From Acidobacteriota bacterium (GTDB lineage Bacteria > Acidobacteriota > Polarisedimenticolia > Gp22-AA2), in the NCBI GenBank assembly GCA_003223165.1, contig QHXZ01000030.1, forward strand, positions 1-38,755: DNA of 38,755 nt, given 5' to 3'. Each line of letters starts with the position of its first letter. The first letter of the stretch is position 1. A model generated the notes under the pieces. The model worked only from the letters and a program-made list of their open reading frames with translations, did not search any database and was not told the origin of the DNA. The position numbers were made by a program, and so were the translations under genes. This document shows, piece after piece, positions 9,401-16,563 of the stretch.

Positions 9401-10232
9401 CCACCCGCTGCTGATGGAGCCGCTGGCGCTCACCGGCGCGTGGGTCGATCGCGAGCGGGGGCTCCTGAGCCTCATCGCCCTCGAGCTGGGCGTCTCCTCG
9501 CGGTTGTGCGGCCTCCTGAAGACGGGTGAGCCGGTCGTCGTCATGGGGCCGACCGGCGCCCCCACCGAGATCCCCCCCAAGTCGACCATCCTCCTGGCCG
9601 GCGGCGGGCTGGGGAACGCGGTCCTCTTCTCGATCGCCAAGGAGGCGAAGGAGCGCGGCTGCCGCGTGATCTACTTCGCGGGATACAAGAAGGGGGAGGA
9701 TCTCTTCAAGCGCGAGGAGATCGAAGAGGCCACCGGCATCGTCGTCTGGAGCGTGGACAAGGGGGCCGCCATTCCGGCCCGCCGCCCGCAGGACCGCGTC
9801 TTCGTGGGCAACATCGTGCAGGCGATGCTGGCCTACGCGGAGGGCAAGCTGGGCCCGGCCCCGATCCCGTTGCAGGAGGTCGACCGCGTCATCGCCATCG
9901 GCTCCGACCGCATGATGGCGGCGGTGGCCAAGGCCCGGCACGAGGTCCTCGCGCCCTTCCTCAAGCCGGACCACGTCGGGATCGGCTCGATCAACTCTCC
10001 CATGCAGTGCATGATGAAGGAAGTCTGCGCCCAGTGCCTGCAGAAGCACGTGGACCCTGCGACCGGCAAGGAGAGCCGCATCGTCTTCTCGTGCTTCAAC
10101 CAGGACCAGCCGCTCGACTGCGTGGACTGGAAGCACCTGCACCAGCGTCTGCAGCAGAACACCGTGCAGGAGAAGCTCAGCGCCCTGTGGCTGGACCACC
10201 TCCTGGCCCCGGCGACCGCGACCGTCCACTGA
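6468..10232 (+). CDS. Fused iron-sulfur flavoprotein: GltD/NfnB-like plus PyrK/NfnA-like modules
   Basis: A 1,254-residue cytoplasmic protein. Residues 1-310 are a mostly helical region I do not recognise. Residues 320-400 carry clustered Cys (HYCVLCHDRDKDSC, SLPGCPLDE, AAICLDNPMCPG, RICNDCMKACIY) suited to [4Fe-4S] clusters. Residues 455-925 form a GltD-type FAD/NAD(P) oxidoreductase: VVGLGPAGYTLAHY near 457, IVVGGGLTAIDSATE near 633, and VAAGTSPN near 802. Residues 930-1254 resemble ferredoxin-NADP reductase/PyrK: RPGQFFRLQNYE, LLAGGGLGNAVLF, and a C-x5-C-x2-C-x16-C motif beginning CMMKEVCAQC near 1180 for [2Fe-2S]. This is the domain set of NfnAB (NADH-dependent ferredoxin:NADP+ oxidoreductase) in one chain; the reaction is inferred, not shown. 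Alternative in-frame starts are TTG 6357 and ATG 6402; I prefer ATG 6468, which has GGAG upstream. Confidence 0.85.
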   Translation: MSYTASEAPRPAPGGALAEQRDFPLGLPGFTYADLHDARRLADLQREFERALEAADGALYAAYESYRRDPEALGPVELSNLLIRLAAQISRFVGRLFRIEDEQRRAAENARAQDPVFVFKRDFLQRRAFRRYASGQAPPEGYAVLDQRIREVRRALFPALDFSVDGELATARMVVDLMAVETDLAAQARQGGAPRAGEPAARALEAVRAGLRAHPGLLPEPPDGWGEDVPGDLARVERLLALLEDWSVARALDAEGRKEIATWVSYHQPEDLDYQHLVRTEHPNPEIPGMVRGPADRMRRRDGFRLTDRRMSPREILDQAHYCVLCHDRDKDSCSKGLRGKEPGFKKNPLGISLPGCPLDEKISEAHFLKRQGDSLGALAAICLDNPMCPGTGHRICNDCMKACIYQKQEPVNIPQIETGVLTDVLALPYGFEIWGLLTRWNPLNVRRPFPLAYNGRNVLVVGLGPAGYTLAHYLVNEGFGVVGIDGLKIEPLPADLTGADGLPPRPIRDVRELTCELDERRLAGFGGVSEYGITVRWDKNFLTMIHVCLARRRKMRFYGGVRFGGTLTVEQAWESGFDHIAIAAGAGRPTIIDMKNNVINGVRKASDFLMALQLTGAFKHNALANLDARLPAIVVGGGLTAIDSATELMAYYPVQVEKMLERFEALARSIGEDRVWAQYTAEERDRLHTYLRHGRAIREERERARQKGEPPNFAPLVESWGGVTIAYRKEMADSPAYRLNHEEVVKALEEGIRFVGCLDPEEAVPDSQGSLREVVFKRMRKVEGERWVDSGERVRLQARTLLVAAGTSPNVTYEKEYPGSFELDDRKQFFRSHRAERLADGSIRLVPAARGEGGGFFTSYNKDGRLVSYFGDNHPQYAGNVVKAMASAKFGFPHIASLYAEEIARLDPRDQEARDARLRSFFRRLDDELVARVVEVHRLTPTIIEVIVRAPQAARNFRPGQFFRLQNYEACAPRPLGHPLLMEPLALTGAWVDRERGLLSLIALELGVSSRLCGLLKTGEPVVVMGPTGAPTEIPPKSTILLAGGGLGNAVLFSIAKEAKERGCRVIYFAGYKKGEDLFKREEIEEATGIVVWSVDKGAAIPARRPQDRVFVGNIVQAMLAYAEGKLGPAPIPLQEVDRVIAIGSDRMMAAVAKARHEVLAPFLKPDHVGIGSINSPMQCMMKEVCAQCLQKHVDPATGKESRIVFSCFNQDQPLDCVDWKHLHQRLQQNTVQEKLSALWLDHLLAPATATVH

Positions 10233-11877
10233 CGCCTGCTTCACCGAGAAGCCTCTCGCGGATCAGCGAGACGGGGATCGATCCCAGCGACAGCAACCGG
10301 TCGTGGAACTCCCGCAGCGAGAAGCTCCCGCCGCGCAGGCGCCGGACCTCTTCCCGCAGGCCGAGGATGGCGTGCTTGCCGGTCGCATACGCCAGAGGCT
10401 GGGTGGCGGTGCGCGCGTAGCGCAACGCCTCGCCGCGCGCGGTCGGCACCTCGAGGCGGGCCACCTCGTGCAGCATGCCAATCGCCTCCTCGATCGCCAT
10501 GCCGCGTGTCTGGATCCCCACGTCGATGACCACCCGGCAGGCCCGCCACAGCTCGTCCTTCAGTTGCAGCACCCGCGTGCGGGGGTCTTCGAGAAAGCCC
10601 TGTTCCCCCATCATCTGTTCGCAGTAGAAGGCCCAGCCCTCGACCAGGACCGGCGTGGTGAAGACCCGCCGGACCTTGGATCGGATCTGGTTCGCCACCG
10701 TCAGTTGGAGGTGGTGCCCGGGGTAGGCCTCGTGCGCCACGGTGAGCGGGATGCCCGCGGCGAGATGCTCCCCGAGCCACGCTTCCTGCTCCTGGGGCGT
10801 CGCCTCGTCCTCGGGAGGAGTCACCCAGAAGAGGCCGTCCTGGTTCGCCTCGAACGGTCCGGGCGGGAGGTAGGCGGCGAACGGGGAGATGCTCCGCTGG
10901 AACGGTGGGGTCTCGACGACGTTCAGCCTTTCGCCCGGCGGCAGGCTGGCCACCCCTCGATCCTTGACGAAATCCCTGGCCCGCAGCACTTCCCGGCGGT
11001 AACCGGCCAGGAAGTCCCGGCGCGCGGGATGATCCTGCTTCCAGGCGGCCACCAGCTCCTGCCAGGAACGCGACGGATCGACGGTGCGCGCGGCCGACAC
11101 GAGGCGTTCCTGCGTGCGCGCCACCAGGTCGGAGCCGAAGTCGTGCAGGGCGTCGGCATCGAGATCGAGCCCGTGGTGCGCGCGCACCAGGAAGTCGAAC
11201 AGGCCGCGCCCGATGGCGAACGACCCGCCGGCGCGGCCCGCGAGGCGCCCGGCGAGAAGGCGCCCGAAGGTCTCCAGCGCCTGCGTCGCCTCCCGGATCG
11301 CCTCGGCGAGGTCACGGCCGGCCGCGGCCGCCAGCGGCACGACCTCCCGATCCACGTCCGCGAGGAAGGTCAGGCTGCCGCGCAGCTGTTTCCGCGCGGA
11401 GACCAGCCAGGTTTCGGGGATCTCGCCCGGCTGAGAAAGGTTGGCCGCCGCCTGCCGCAACAGGCGCGGCACCTGCCGCAGACGGCTCGCGGCCAGGCCG
11501 GCCCGCTCCGGCAGCGGCGCGAACTCGCGGTGCACCAGGTGGTAGATGCCGTACAGGATCTCGTCCAGGTAGACCGCCGGGTCCCGATAAGGCGCGCGCA
11601 CCTCCTCGAGGAGGCGCGCCTCCACGTCGATCCCGTTTCCGAAGACCTTCGCGTCGAGGGCCTCGTCCTCGTCCAGGAGCGGGGACGACTCCAGGATCCG
11701 ATCGAGGTCGCGCCGGAAGCTTCGCAACGCCTCGAGGCGCCAGGCGATGGCGTCGGGGTCGAAATCGGCCAGGCGATCGTCGCGATCATGCACCCCGACC
11801 GCCGTGGCGGTGGTCGGCGACGCATCCCAGAGGTAGTCGAAGTATCCGTCGATCAGGCGCGCCAGCGCTGGATTCAT
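10177..11877 (-). CDS. DUF885-family metallopeptidase-like protein
   Basis: A 566-residue protein of the DUF885 family, helical proteins related to zinc carboxypeptidase/oligopeptidase folds. The key motif HEAYPGHHLQ (residues about 380-390) and the following EGWAFYCEQMM (about 410) give the HExxxHH-type His residues and downstream Glu of a thermolysin-like zinc site. No signal peptide is evident: the protein begins MNPALARLIDGYFDYLWD. Length is typical for the family (about 550-600). The start ATG at 11877 has AAGGGA just upstream, and TATAAT at 11917-11912. Its 3' end overlaps the last 56 bp of the convergent flavoprotein gene, and its tail (SGRSRSPGPGGGPATGR) is low-complexity antisense of that gene. 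The substrate is unknown. Confidence 0.85.
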   Translation of the reverse strand: MNPALARLIDGYFDYLWDASPTTATAVGVHDRDDRLADFDPDAIAWRLEALRSFRRDLDRILESSPLLDEDEALDAKVFGNGIDVEARLLEEVRAPYRDPAVYLDEILYGIYHLVHREFAPLPERAGLAASRLRQVPRLLRQAAANLSQPGEIPETWLVSARKQLRGSLTFLADVDREVVPLAAAAGRDLAEAIREATQALETFGRLLAGRLAGRAGGSFAIGRGLFDFLVRAHHGLDLDADALHDFGSDLVARTQERLVSAARTVDPSRSWQELVAAWKQDHPARRDFLAGYRREVLRARDFVKDRGVASLPPGERLNVVETPPFQRSISPFAAYLPPGPFEANQDGLFWVTPPEDEATPQEQEAWLGEHLAAGIPLTVAHEAYPGHHLQLTVANQIRSKVRRVFTTPVLVEGWAFYCEQMMGEQGFLEDPRTRVLQLKDELWRACRVVIDVGIQTRGMAIEEAIGMLHEVARLEVPTARGEALRYARTATQPLAYATGKHAILGLREEVRRLRGGSFSLREFHDRLLSLGSIPVSLIRERLLGEAGVSGRSRSPGPGGGPATGR

Positions 11878-11911
11878 GGTCCCTTGGTCGTAGGCAGCCG
11901 AAAGCCGCGCG

Positions 11912-11917
11912 ATTATA
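11912..11917 (-). promoter_or_regulatory. -10 element for the DUF885 gene
   Basis: Perfect TATAAT on the minus strand (reads 11917 to 11912), 35 nt before the ATG at 11877. There is no convincing -35 at 17 bp. The inverted repeat at 11924-11967 covers that position. Confidence 0.45.
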
Positions 11918-11923
11918 CCGCGG

Positions 11924-11967
11924 GGTGAAGCGGCGCACCCTGCGGTCGCCGGGCACGACGCTTCACC
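11924..11967. repeat. 9-bp inverted repeat, possible operator
   Basis: GGTGAAGCG (11924-11932) and its exact complement CGCTTCACC (11959-11967), separated by 26 bp. It sits over the -35 region of the DUF885 gene and about 55 bp upstream of the purD -35. It could be a two-site operator or a long-loop hairpin; no regulator is known. Confidence 0.4.
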
Positions 11968-12021
11968 TCGAGTTTTCGTCGTCAGTGTATTGCCTCTACT
12001 CAGGCCGGGCGGCGCGGCGCC

Positions 12022-12051
12022 TTGACGGGGGAAAATCCGCTATGGAATAAT
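12022..12051 (+). promoter_or_regulatory. Putative purD promoter
   Basis: TTGACG (12022-12027), 18-bp spacer, AATAAT (12046-12051); each box matches 5 of 6. Transcription would start near 12058, giving a leader of about 90 nt that begins with the hairpin at 12064-12086. Confidence 0.55.
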
Positions 12052-12063
12052 CCCCCGCGTCGG

Positions 12064-12086
12064 GGCGCCGCGGCACGCGCGGCGCC
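12064..12086 (+). promoter_or_regulatory. GC hairpin at the 5' end of the purD leader
   Basis: GGCGCCGCG and CGCGGCGCC pair perfectly over 9 bp around the 5-nt loop GCACG. It starts within about 6 nt of the predicted transcript start. It has no T-run, so it is not a classical terminator. It may protect the mRNA 5' end or be chance in GC-rich DNA. Confidence 0.4.
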
Positions 12087-12148
12087 GAAGGCACGCGACG
12101 TGTCACCCTGAGGGCCGTGGCCAGTCACTCTTCTCAAGCCTGGGGTTC

Positions 12149-13441
12149 ATGAAGGTCCTCATCGTCGGTAGCGGAGCCCGCGAGCACGCGCTCGCCTGGA
12201 AGATCCGCAGCAGCCCCCTCGTCAAGGAGCTCTACATCGCGCCCGGGAACGTCGGCATGGCTCGCCTCGGGCATCGCGTGCCGATCGACCCGTCGTCCAT
12301 CGTCGAGCTGGCCGACTTCGCGGCCTCGATCAAGATCGACCTCACCGTGATCGGCCCCGAGCTGCCTCTCACCCTCGGCATCGCGGACGAGTTCCAGAAG
12401 CGCGACCTGGCGATCTTCGGCGCCAGCAAGGCCGCCGCGGAGATCGAGGGCAGCAAGGTCTTCGCCAAGGAATTCATGGCGAAGCACAAGATCCCCACGG
12501 CCGATTACGAGGTCGCCTCCACTCCCGCGCAGGCCAGGGCCTTCCTCAAGAAACGGAAAGACGGCTACCCGGTGGTCCTGAAGGCGGACGGCCTGGCCGG
12601 TGGCAAGGGAGTCGTGGTGGCCAAGGACAAGAAGGAGGCGGACCAGGCGATCGAAGCGATGCTGGTCGAGCGGCGCTTCGGATCGGCCGCCGACCGGGTC
12701 GTGATCGAGGAATGCCTGAGCGGGCGGGAGGCGTCGTTCTTCGCCCTGTCCGACGGCCAGCGCGTCCTTCCGCTGGTCACCTGCCAGGATTACAAGCGAC
12801 TGCAGGACGCCGACGCCGGCCCCAATACCGGGGGCATGGGCGGCTACTCCCCATCGGTGCACATCGACGCCGAGACCTTCAAGGACATCATGGAAGGGAT
12901 CCTCAAGCCGACCGTGGCCGGCCTGGCGGAGGCAGGGCGACCCTACCGCGGCGTCCTCTACGTTGGACTGATGCTGACCGATGACGGTCCCCGCGTGCTC
13001 GAATTCAACGCCCGCTTCGGCGATCCCGAAGCGGAGCTGATCGTCGTGCGCATGAAGAGCGACCTCGTGCCGGTGCTGCAGGCCACCCTCGCGGAGCGCC
13101 TGGACGAGGTGGCGATCGAATGGCTCAAGGCCCGCTCGGTGGCGGTGGTGCTGGCCGCGGGGGGGTATCCCGGCGAGCACGCCTCCGGGAACAAGATCAG
13201 CGGCATCGAGGCGGCCGATGCGCTGGAGGGGGTGCAGGTCTTCCACGCCGGCACGCAGGTGAAGGAGGGTGCCTTCGTCACCGCCGGGGGGAGGGTCCTG
13301 GCGGTGACCGCCGTCGGGGGATCCTTCGCCGAGGCGGCCGGTCGCTGCTACGGCGGTGCCGAGGCGATCACCTTCGAGGGCAAGCACTTCCGCAAGGACA
13401 TCGCGCGGGACGCCCTGGAAGCCATGTCCCACAAGGTCTAG
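12149..13441 (+). CDS. purD: Phosphoribosylamine-glycine ligase (GAR synthetase)
   Basis: A 430-residue ATP-grasp enzyme, the second step of purine synthesis: 5-phosphoribosylamine + glycine + ATP to glycinamide ribonucleotide. The N-domain starts with MKVLIVGSGAREHALAW. ATP-grasp features follow: VVLKADGLAGGKGVVVA (about residues 147-163), CQDYKRLQDADAGPNTGGMGGYSP (the family's substrate loop, about 212-236), and EFNARFGDPEAE (metal-binding). The C-domain AVVLAAGGYPG is also typical. Length is as expected. The ATG start follows a plausible leader; upstream bases are not strongly Shine-Dalgarno-like. It leads a cluster with a small Cys-motif protein and purE, each of which appears to have its own promoter. 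Confidence 0.97.
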   Translation: MKVLIVGSGAREHALAWKIRSSPLVKELYIAPGNVGMARLGHRVPIDPSSIVELADFAASIKIDLTVIGPELPLTLGIADEFQKRDLAIFGASKAAAEIEGSKVFAKEFMAKHKIPTADYEVASTPAQARAFLKKRKDGYPVVLKADGLAGGKGVVVAKDKKEADQAIEAMLVERRFGSAADRVVIEECLSGREASFFALSDGQRVLPLVTCQDYKRLQDADAGPNTGGMGGYSPSVHIDAETFKDIMEGILKPTVAGLAEAGRPYRGVLYVGLMLTDDGPRVLEFNARFGDPEAELIVVRMKSDLVPVLQATLAERLDEVAIEWLKARSVAVVLAAGGYPGEHASGNKISGIEAADALEGVQVFHAGTQVKEGAFVTAGGRVLAVTAVGGSFAEAAGRCYGGAEAITFEGKHFRKDIARDALEAMSHKV

Positions 13442-13507
13442 GAGTCACCCGGGCGCCGGGGCGCGCCGGGTCGCTGCTCCATCTCCGCAGAGGCATGCCC
13501 CGTTTCC

Positions 13508-13536
13508 TTGAGGGGCCCCGGGCGGCGTACTAGAAT
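13508..13536 (+). promoter_or_regulatory. Putative promoter for the small Cys-motif gene
   Basis: TTGAGG (13508-13513), 17-bp spacer, TAGAAT (13531-13536). It predicts a start near 13543 and a leader of only about 17 nt that contains GGAGG. Confidence 0.5.
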
Positions 13537-13559
13537 CAACCTGTCACTGGAGGCTCCGC

Positions 13560-13817
13560 TTGAATCAGCCGCCGCGCCGCGAAAACCGGATCTTCGAGCT
13601 GCTCAGGGTCTATCACCGCTCCCGCGAGAACATCCGCGTGCTCCTCGACATGAGCGACATGGCGCTGTACGAAAAGATGGGCTTCATCGACGCCTGGCAG
13701 GAGGAGATGGCCGAGTTCTTCGCCCAGAACGGCTATTGCTTCGCCTGCAACCGCCTGCTCGATCGCTGCGGCTGCGAGGAGCCGCTGCGGCCCCGCGCCC
13801 AGCGCACCTCCGCCTGA
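13560..13817 (+). CDS. Small protein with CxxC-x6-CxC motif, unknown
   Basis: An 85-residue protein starting at TTG 13560, supported by GGAGG at 13549-13553 six bases upstream. Residues 8-55 are predicted helical and charged (RENRIFELLRVYHRSREN, then ALYEKMGFIDAWQEEMAEFF). The C-terminal third carries Cys60, Cys63, Cys70 and Cys72 (YCFACNRLLDRCGC), a pattern suited to binding one zinc or an iron-sulfur centre. It lies between purD and purE with its own promoter. I do not recognise the family. The position suggests a role near purine synthesis only by proximity; a metal-binding regulator is possible. Confidence 0.7.
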   Translation: MNQPPRRENRIFELLRVYHRSRENIRVLLDMSDMALYEKMGFIDAWQEEMAEFFAQNGYCFACNRLLDRCGCEEPLRPRAQRTSA

Positions 13818-13845
13818 CCGATCCGGACTTCCCGCGGCCCCTCTC

Positions 13846-13854
13846 TGCTACAAT
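13846..13854 (+). promoter_or_regulatory. Extended -10 promoter for purE
   Basis: TGCTACAAT (13846-13854) fits TGn followed by TACAAT (5 of 6). The -35 region is poor, as is common with extended -10 promoters. It lies 29 bp after the stop of the previous gene and 55 bp before the purE GTG. Confidence 0.45.
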
Positions 13855-13908
13855 CACGCCTCGTCGTGGGCGGCCCGCACCCCAGGCGCGGCACGCCGAG
13901 GAGGAACG

Positions 13909-14466
13909 GTGGCCAGACGCTCCGGCAGCAAGGCGACCCGGTCGCGCGACAAGCGGTCCCTCAAGGTCTGGGTGGCGATGGGCAGCGACAGCGACCTCCC
14001 GATCATGGAGGAGGCCGTCAAGGTCCTGAACGAGTTCGGCATCCCCTGTGAAGTCGACGTGACCTCGGCGCACCGCACCCCCGAGGCCACGGCGCGTTAC
14101 GCCCGCACGGCCGAGGAGCGTGGCTTCGGGGTCATCATCGTCGGGGCGGGACACGCCGCCCACCTCGGCGGCGCGGTCGCGGCCAACACCACCCTGCCGG
14201 TCATCGCGGTGCCGCTCCCCTCTTCCTCGCTGCAGGGTCTCGACGCGCTGCTGTCGACGGTCCAGATGCCGGGAGGCGTCCCGGTGGCCTGCATGGCCAT
14301 CGGCAAGTCCGGGGCGATGAACGCCGGCCTCTTCGCGGCGCAGATCCTGGCGACGCGCGATCCCGAGCTGCGCAGGCGCCTGCAGCGGCACAAGGCGAGC
14401 ATGGCCGACAAGGTCCTCGAGAAGAACCGCACGCTGAAGAACGCCGCCGCCGAAGACCGCGCCTGA
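13909..14466 (+). CDS. purE: 5-(carboxyamino)imidazole ribonucleotide mutase
   Basis: A 185-residue class I PurE, which moves the carboxylate of N5-CAIR to give CAIR in purine synthesis and normally forms an octamer. Motifs are intact: [25 protein letters not shown] (catalytic His) and [11 protein letters not shown]. The first 17 residues ([17 protein letters not shown]) are a basic extension ahead of the usual start; the GTG at 13909 has AGGAGG four bases upstream, so the extension looks real. The next gene, mtaB, starts 3 bp after the stop, so the two are probably co-transcribed. PurK is not in the window; class I PurE normally needs it. Confidence 0.96.
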   Translation: MARRSGSKATRSRDKRSLKVWVAMGSDSDLPIMEEAVKVLNEFGIPCEVDVTSAHRTPEATARYARTAEERGFGVIIVGAGHAAHLGGAVAANTTLPVIAVPLPSSSLQGLDALLSTVQMPGGVPVACMAIGKSGAMNAGLFAAQILATRDPELRRRLQRHKASMADKVLEKNRTLKNAAAEDRA

Positions 14467-14469
14467 TCC

Positions 14470-15729
14470 GTGCCGACCTACCGCATCGTCACCATGGGCT
14501 GCAAGCTCAATCAAGCCGAGTCCTCGGCCGTCGAGGCGAGTCTGCGCGCCCTGGGTCTCTCGCGGCCGCTTCGCGAGGCGCGGCAGATCGCCCGGCGCCT
14601 GCGGCGGGCCAACCCGCGCGCGCTCCTCCTGGCGACCGGCTGCTACGCCGAGCGCGACGCCGAGGCGCTGCGGTCCGCGGCCGGTCTCGACGCAGTGGTG
14701 GGGCTGCACGATCAGCCCGGGCGCATCGCGCGCCTGGTCGCCGACGCGCTGGGCCCGCGCCTGCCCGCGGCCGGGAGCGATCTGGGCGAGCATGGGGCGA
14801 CGGCCGCCTGCGACCTGCGGGTGGAGGACGCCGACCGCACGCGCGCCTACCTCAAGGTGCAGGACGGCTGCGACCTGCGCTGCTCCTACTGCATCATTCC
14901 CTCGGTGCGCGGGGCCAGCCGCAGCCTCCCGCCGGACGCGATCGTGCACGCGCTCGCCCGCCTCGTGGAGGCCGGTTACCGTGAGATCGTCCTCACCGGG
15001 GTGAACACCGGCGACTACGGCAAGGACCTCGACCCGCCGCTGCGCCTCCACCACCTGCTGGAGCGGGCCTCGAGCGTGTCCGGCCTGGGGCGGCTCCGCC
15101 TCAACTCGCTCGAGCCGAGGACGGTGAGCGACGACCTGGTCGCGTTCCTGGCGGGAGAGGGCGGGAGGGTCGTGCCGCACCTCCAGATTCCGCTGCAGTC
15201 CGGAAGCGATGCCGTCCTGGCCCGCATGCGCCGGCCCTACCGCACGGCCGACTACGCCGCGATCGTGGAGCGCCTGCGCCGCCGCATCCCGCGCATCGGC
15301 ATCGGCGCCGACGTCATCGTCGGGTTCCCCGGGGAGAGCGACGCCGAGTTCGAGGAGACCGTCCTCTTCATCGCCTCCTCGCCGCTCTGCTACCTGCACG
15401 TCTTCTCGTATTCCGCGCGCCCCGGCACCCGTGCCGCGACGCTGCCGGACCAGGTCCCGCCCCCGATCATCAAGCAGCGCAGCGCGCGCCTGCGGGCCTT
15501 GGGGAGCGACCTGTCGCTGCGCTTCCGGGCCGGCCAGGTCGGGCGGGTCCTTCCGGTGCTCACCCTGCGCGAGGTCCGCGCCGATGGGCGCCTGCGCGCC
15601 CTCTCCGACAGCTTCATCGATCTCGGCCTCGACACCGGAGGGCGACCGCCGGAGCCGCTCTTCAACCGCCTGCTCGCCGCCCGCGTCACCGCCGCCAGCG
15701 CGCAGGACACGCTGGCCGTGATGGCCTGA
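14470..15729 (+). CDS. mtaB: MtaB-type tRNA methylthiotransferase (radical SAM), with internal N-terminal deletion
   Basis: A 419-residue MiaB-family enzyme, closest in its motifs to MtaB, which adds the 2-methylthio group to N6-threonylcarbamoyladenosine at tRNA position 37. The radical SAM motif is intact ([10 protein letters not shown]: Cys134, Cys138, Cys141), as are the downstream [30 protein letters not shown] and [19 protein letters not shown] blocks. The N-terminal UPF0004 domain normally carries three Cys for an auxiliary [4Fe-4S] cluster. Here Cys11 (MGCKLNQ) and Cys58 (TGCYAER) are present, but the middle one, normally in a motif like NTCTVT, is missing. The sequence jumps from RALGL to SRPLREARQ, about 24 residues short. 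A GTG start at 14470 follows purE by 3 bp. As read, the enzyme would probably be unable to methylthiolate. Confidence 0.88.
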   Translation: MPTYRIVTMGCKLNQAESSAVEASLRALGLSRPLREARQIARRLRRANPRALLLATGCYAERDAEALRSAAGLDAVVGLHDQPGRIARLVADALGPRLPAAGSDLGEHGATAACDLRVEDADRTRAYLKVQDGCDLRCSYCIIPSVRGASRSLPPDAIVHALARLVEAGYREIVLTGVNTGDYGKDLDPPLRLHHLLERASSVSGLGRLRLNSLEPRTVSDDLVAFLAGEGGRVVPHLQIPLQSGSDAVLARMRRPYRTADYAAIVERLRRRIPRIGIGADVIVGFPGESDAEFEETVLFIASSPLCYLHVFSYSARPGTRAATLPDQVPPPIIKQRSARLRALGSDLSLRFRAGQVGRVLPVLTLREVRADGRLRALSDSFIDLGLDTGGRPPEPLFNRLLAARVTAASAQDTLAVMA

Positions 15730-15738
15730 CGCCGCGGC

Positions 15739-16128
15739 TCACTTCCGGGCGCGGCTGTCGATGAGGTGCTGGCGGAGGGCGTCGAGCAGGTCCCCCTCGT
15801 TGCGGGCCCTCAGGGTGGCGAAGTAAACGAGGTCGGGGGTCGCCTCGGCGCCCAGCGCGGCGCAGGCTGCGCGTGAGGCGCGCCCGCTCGCCGACAGCGC
15901 GATGCGCATCATGATCCGCGTGCCGAGGCGCGCTGTGACACGGCCGTAGATCCTCCCGAGACCGGCGAAGAGCGCCAGGAGGGACGCCGACGCAGCCACC
16001 CCACGATCGGCGAGGTAGCGCGCGACGCGACGCCCGCGATCCTCCTCGGCGCGCAGGTAGGCCTGGAGCAGCGACCGGCCCTGCGGGTCCTCGAGCCTCT
16101 CCACGTAGACCCCGTAGAGGCCCCGCAC
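15739..16128 (-). CDS. Small helical protein of unknown function
   Basis: About 129 residues from GTG 16128 to 15739. It is rich in Arg, Ala, Leu and Glu and predicted to be helical, with stretches such as SLLQAYLRAEEDRGRRVARYL and a weakly hydrophobic middle (ASLLALFAGLGRIYGRV). The helical pattern continues upstream of the GTG for another 15 or so codons (AGTIRSLLQDLYVTALV), so the real start may be further up at a non-standard codon; no ATG or GTG was found there. It follows HU on the same strand and ends 9 bp from the convergent mtaB stop. A four-helix-bundle resemblance was considered, but no metal-ligand pattern was certain. Confidence 0.5.
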   Translation of the reverse strand: MRGLYGVYVERLEDPQGRSLLQAYLRAEEDRGRRVARYLADRGVAASASLLALFAGLGRIYGRVTARLGTRIMMRIALSASGRASRAACAALGAEATPDLVYFATLRARNEGDLLDALRQHLIDSRARK

Positions 16129-16189
16129 CAGGGCCGTGACGTAGAGATCCTGCAGGAGAGATCGGATGGTGCCGGCCTCGCGCGCCGCG

Positions 16190-16465
16190 CTACTTCTTGA
16201 TGAGGTCCTTGAGGGCCTTGGCGACGGTGAACTTCACCACCGTCTTGGCGGGGATCTGGATCGCCTCCCCGGTGGCGGGGTTGCGACCGATGCGGGCCTT
16301 CCTCTTCACGACCTTGAACTTCCCGAGGCCGGCCAGGGGAACCTCTCCCTCACGCTTCATCTCTTTCTCGACCAGACGGGTGAAGCCTTCGAGGAACACC
16401 TTGGCCTGCTTCTTGTCGCTTTCGGTCTCCTGCGCAATGGCGTCGATGAGCTCGGTGCGGGTCAT
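16190..16465 (-). CDS. hup: HU-family DNA-binding protein
   Basis: A 91-residue histone-like protein that bends and compacts DNA as a dimer. The N-terminus MTRTELIDAIAQE and the helix ahead of GEVPLAGLGKFKVV are typical of HU. The DNA-binding arm is RKARIGRNPATGEAIQIPAKTVV, with the conserved RNPxTG and Pro at the arm tip. The C-terminal AKALKDLIKK is also typical. The open frame extends upstream, but ATG 16465 is the right start: GGGAGG lies just ahead and the alignment begins there. The promoter candidate at 16533-16561 and 12-bp tandem repeats beyond it lie in the 133-bp gap to the helicase stop. Confidence 0.95.
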   Translation of the reverse strand: MTRTELIDAIAQETESDKKQAKVFLEGFTRLVEKEMKREGEVPLAGLGKFKVVKRKARIGRNPATGEAIQIPAKTVVKFTVAKALKDLIKK

Positions 16466-16532
16466 CGTGGACCTCCCTTCCTGAGGTTCGCGTCGGCTCT
16501 CCGTGGCCGCGGCGGGCCCGCAAGCCGGGCAC

Positions 16533-16561
16533 CTTGTATCACGTCGGCCGGGGGCGATCAA
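16533..16561 (-). promoter_or_regulatory. Putative HU promoter
   Basis: Minus strand: TTGATC (16561-16556), 17-bp spacer, TACAAG (16538-16533), with a TG dinucleotide one base upstream of the -10 (extended type). Confidence 0.4.
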
Positions 16562-16563
16562 GG

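Noticed and set aside
6351-10244. Minus-strand frame of about 1,300 codons opposite the flavoprotein
   Set aside because: It is a GC-driven shadow with no recognisable domains; the plus strand carries the motifs.
14562-14569. GCGGCCGC octamer at both the duplication junction and the mtaB lesion, as a rearrangement signal
   Set aside because: The same octamer occurs at many other places in this GC-rich window (for example near 515, 5912, 11320 and 25680), so the coincidence is weak.
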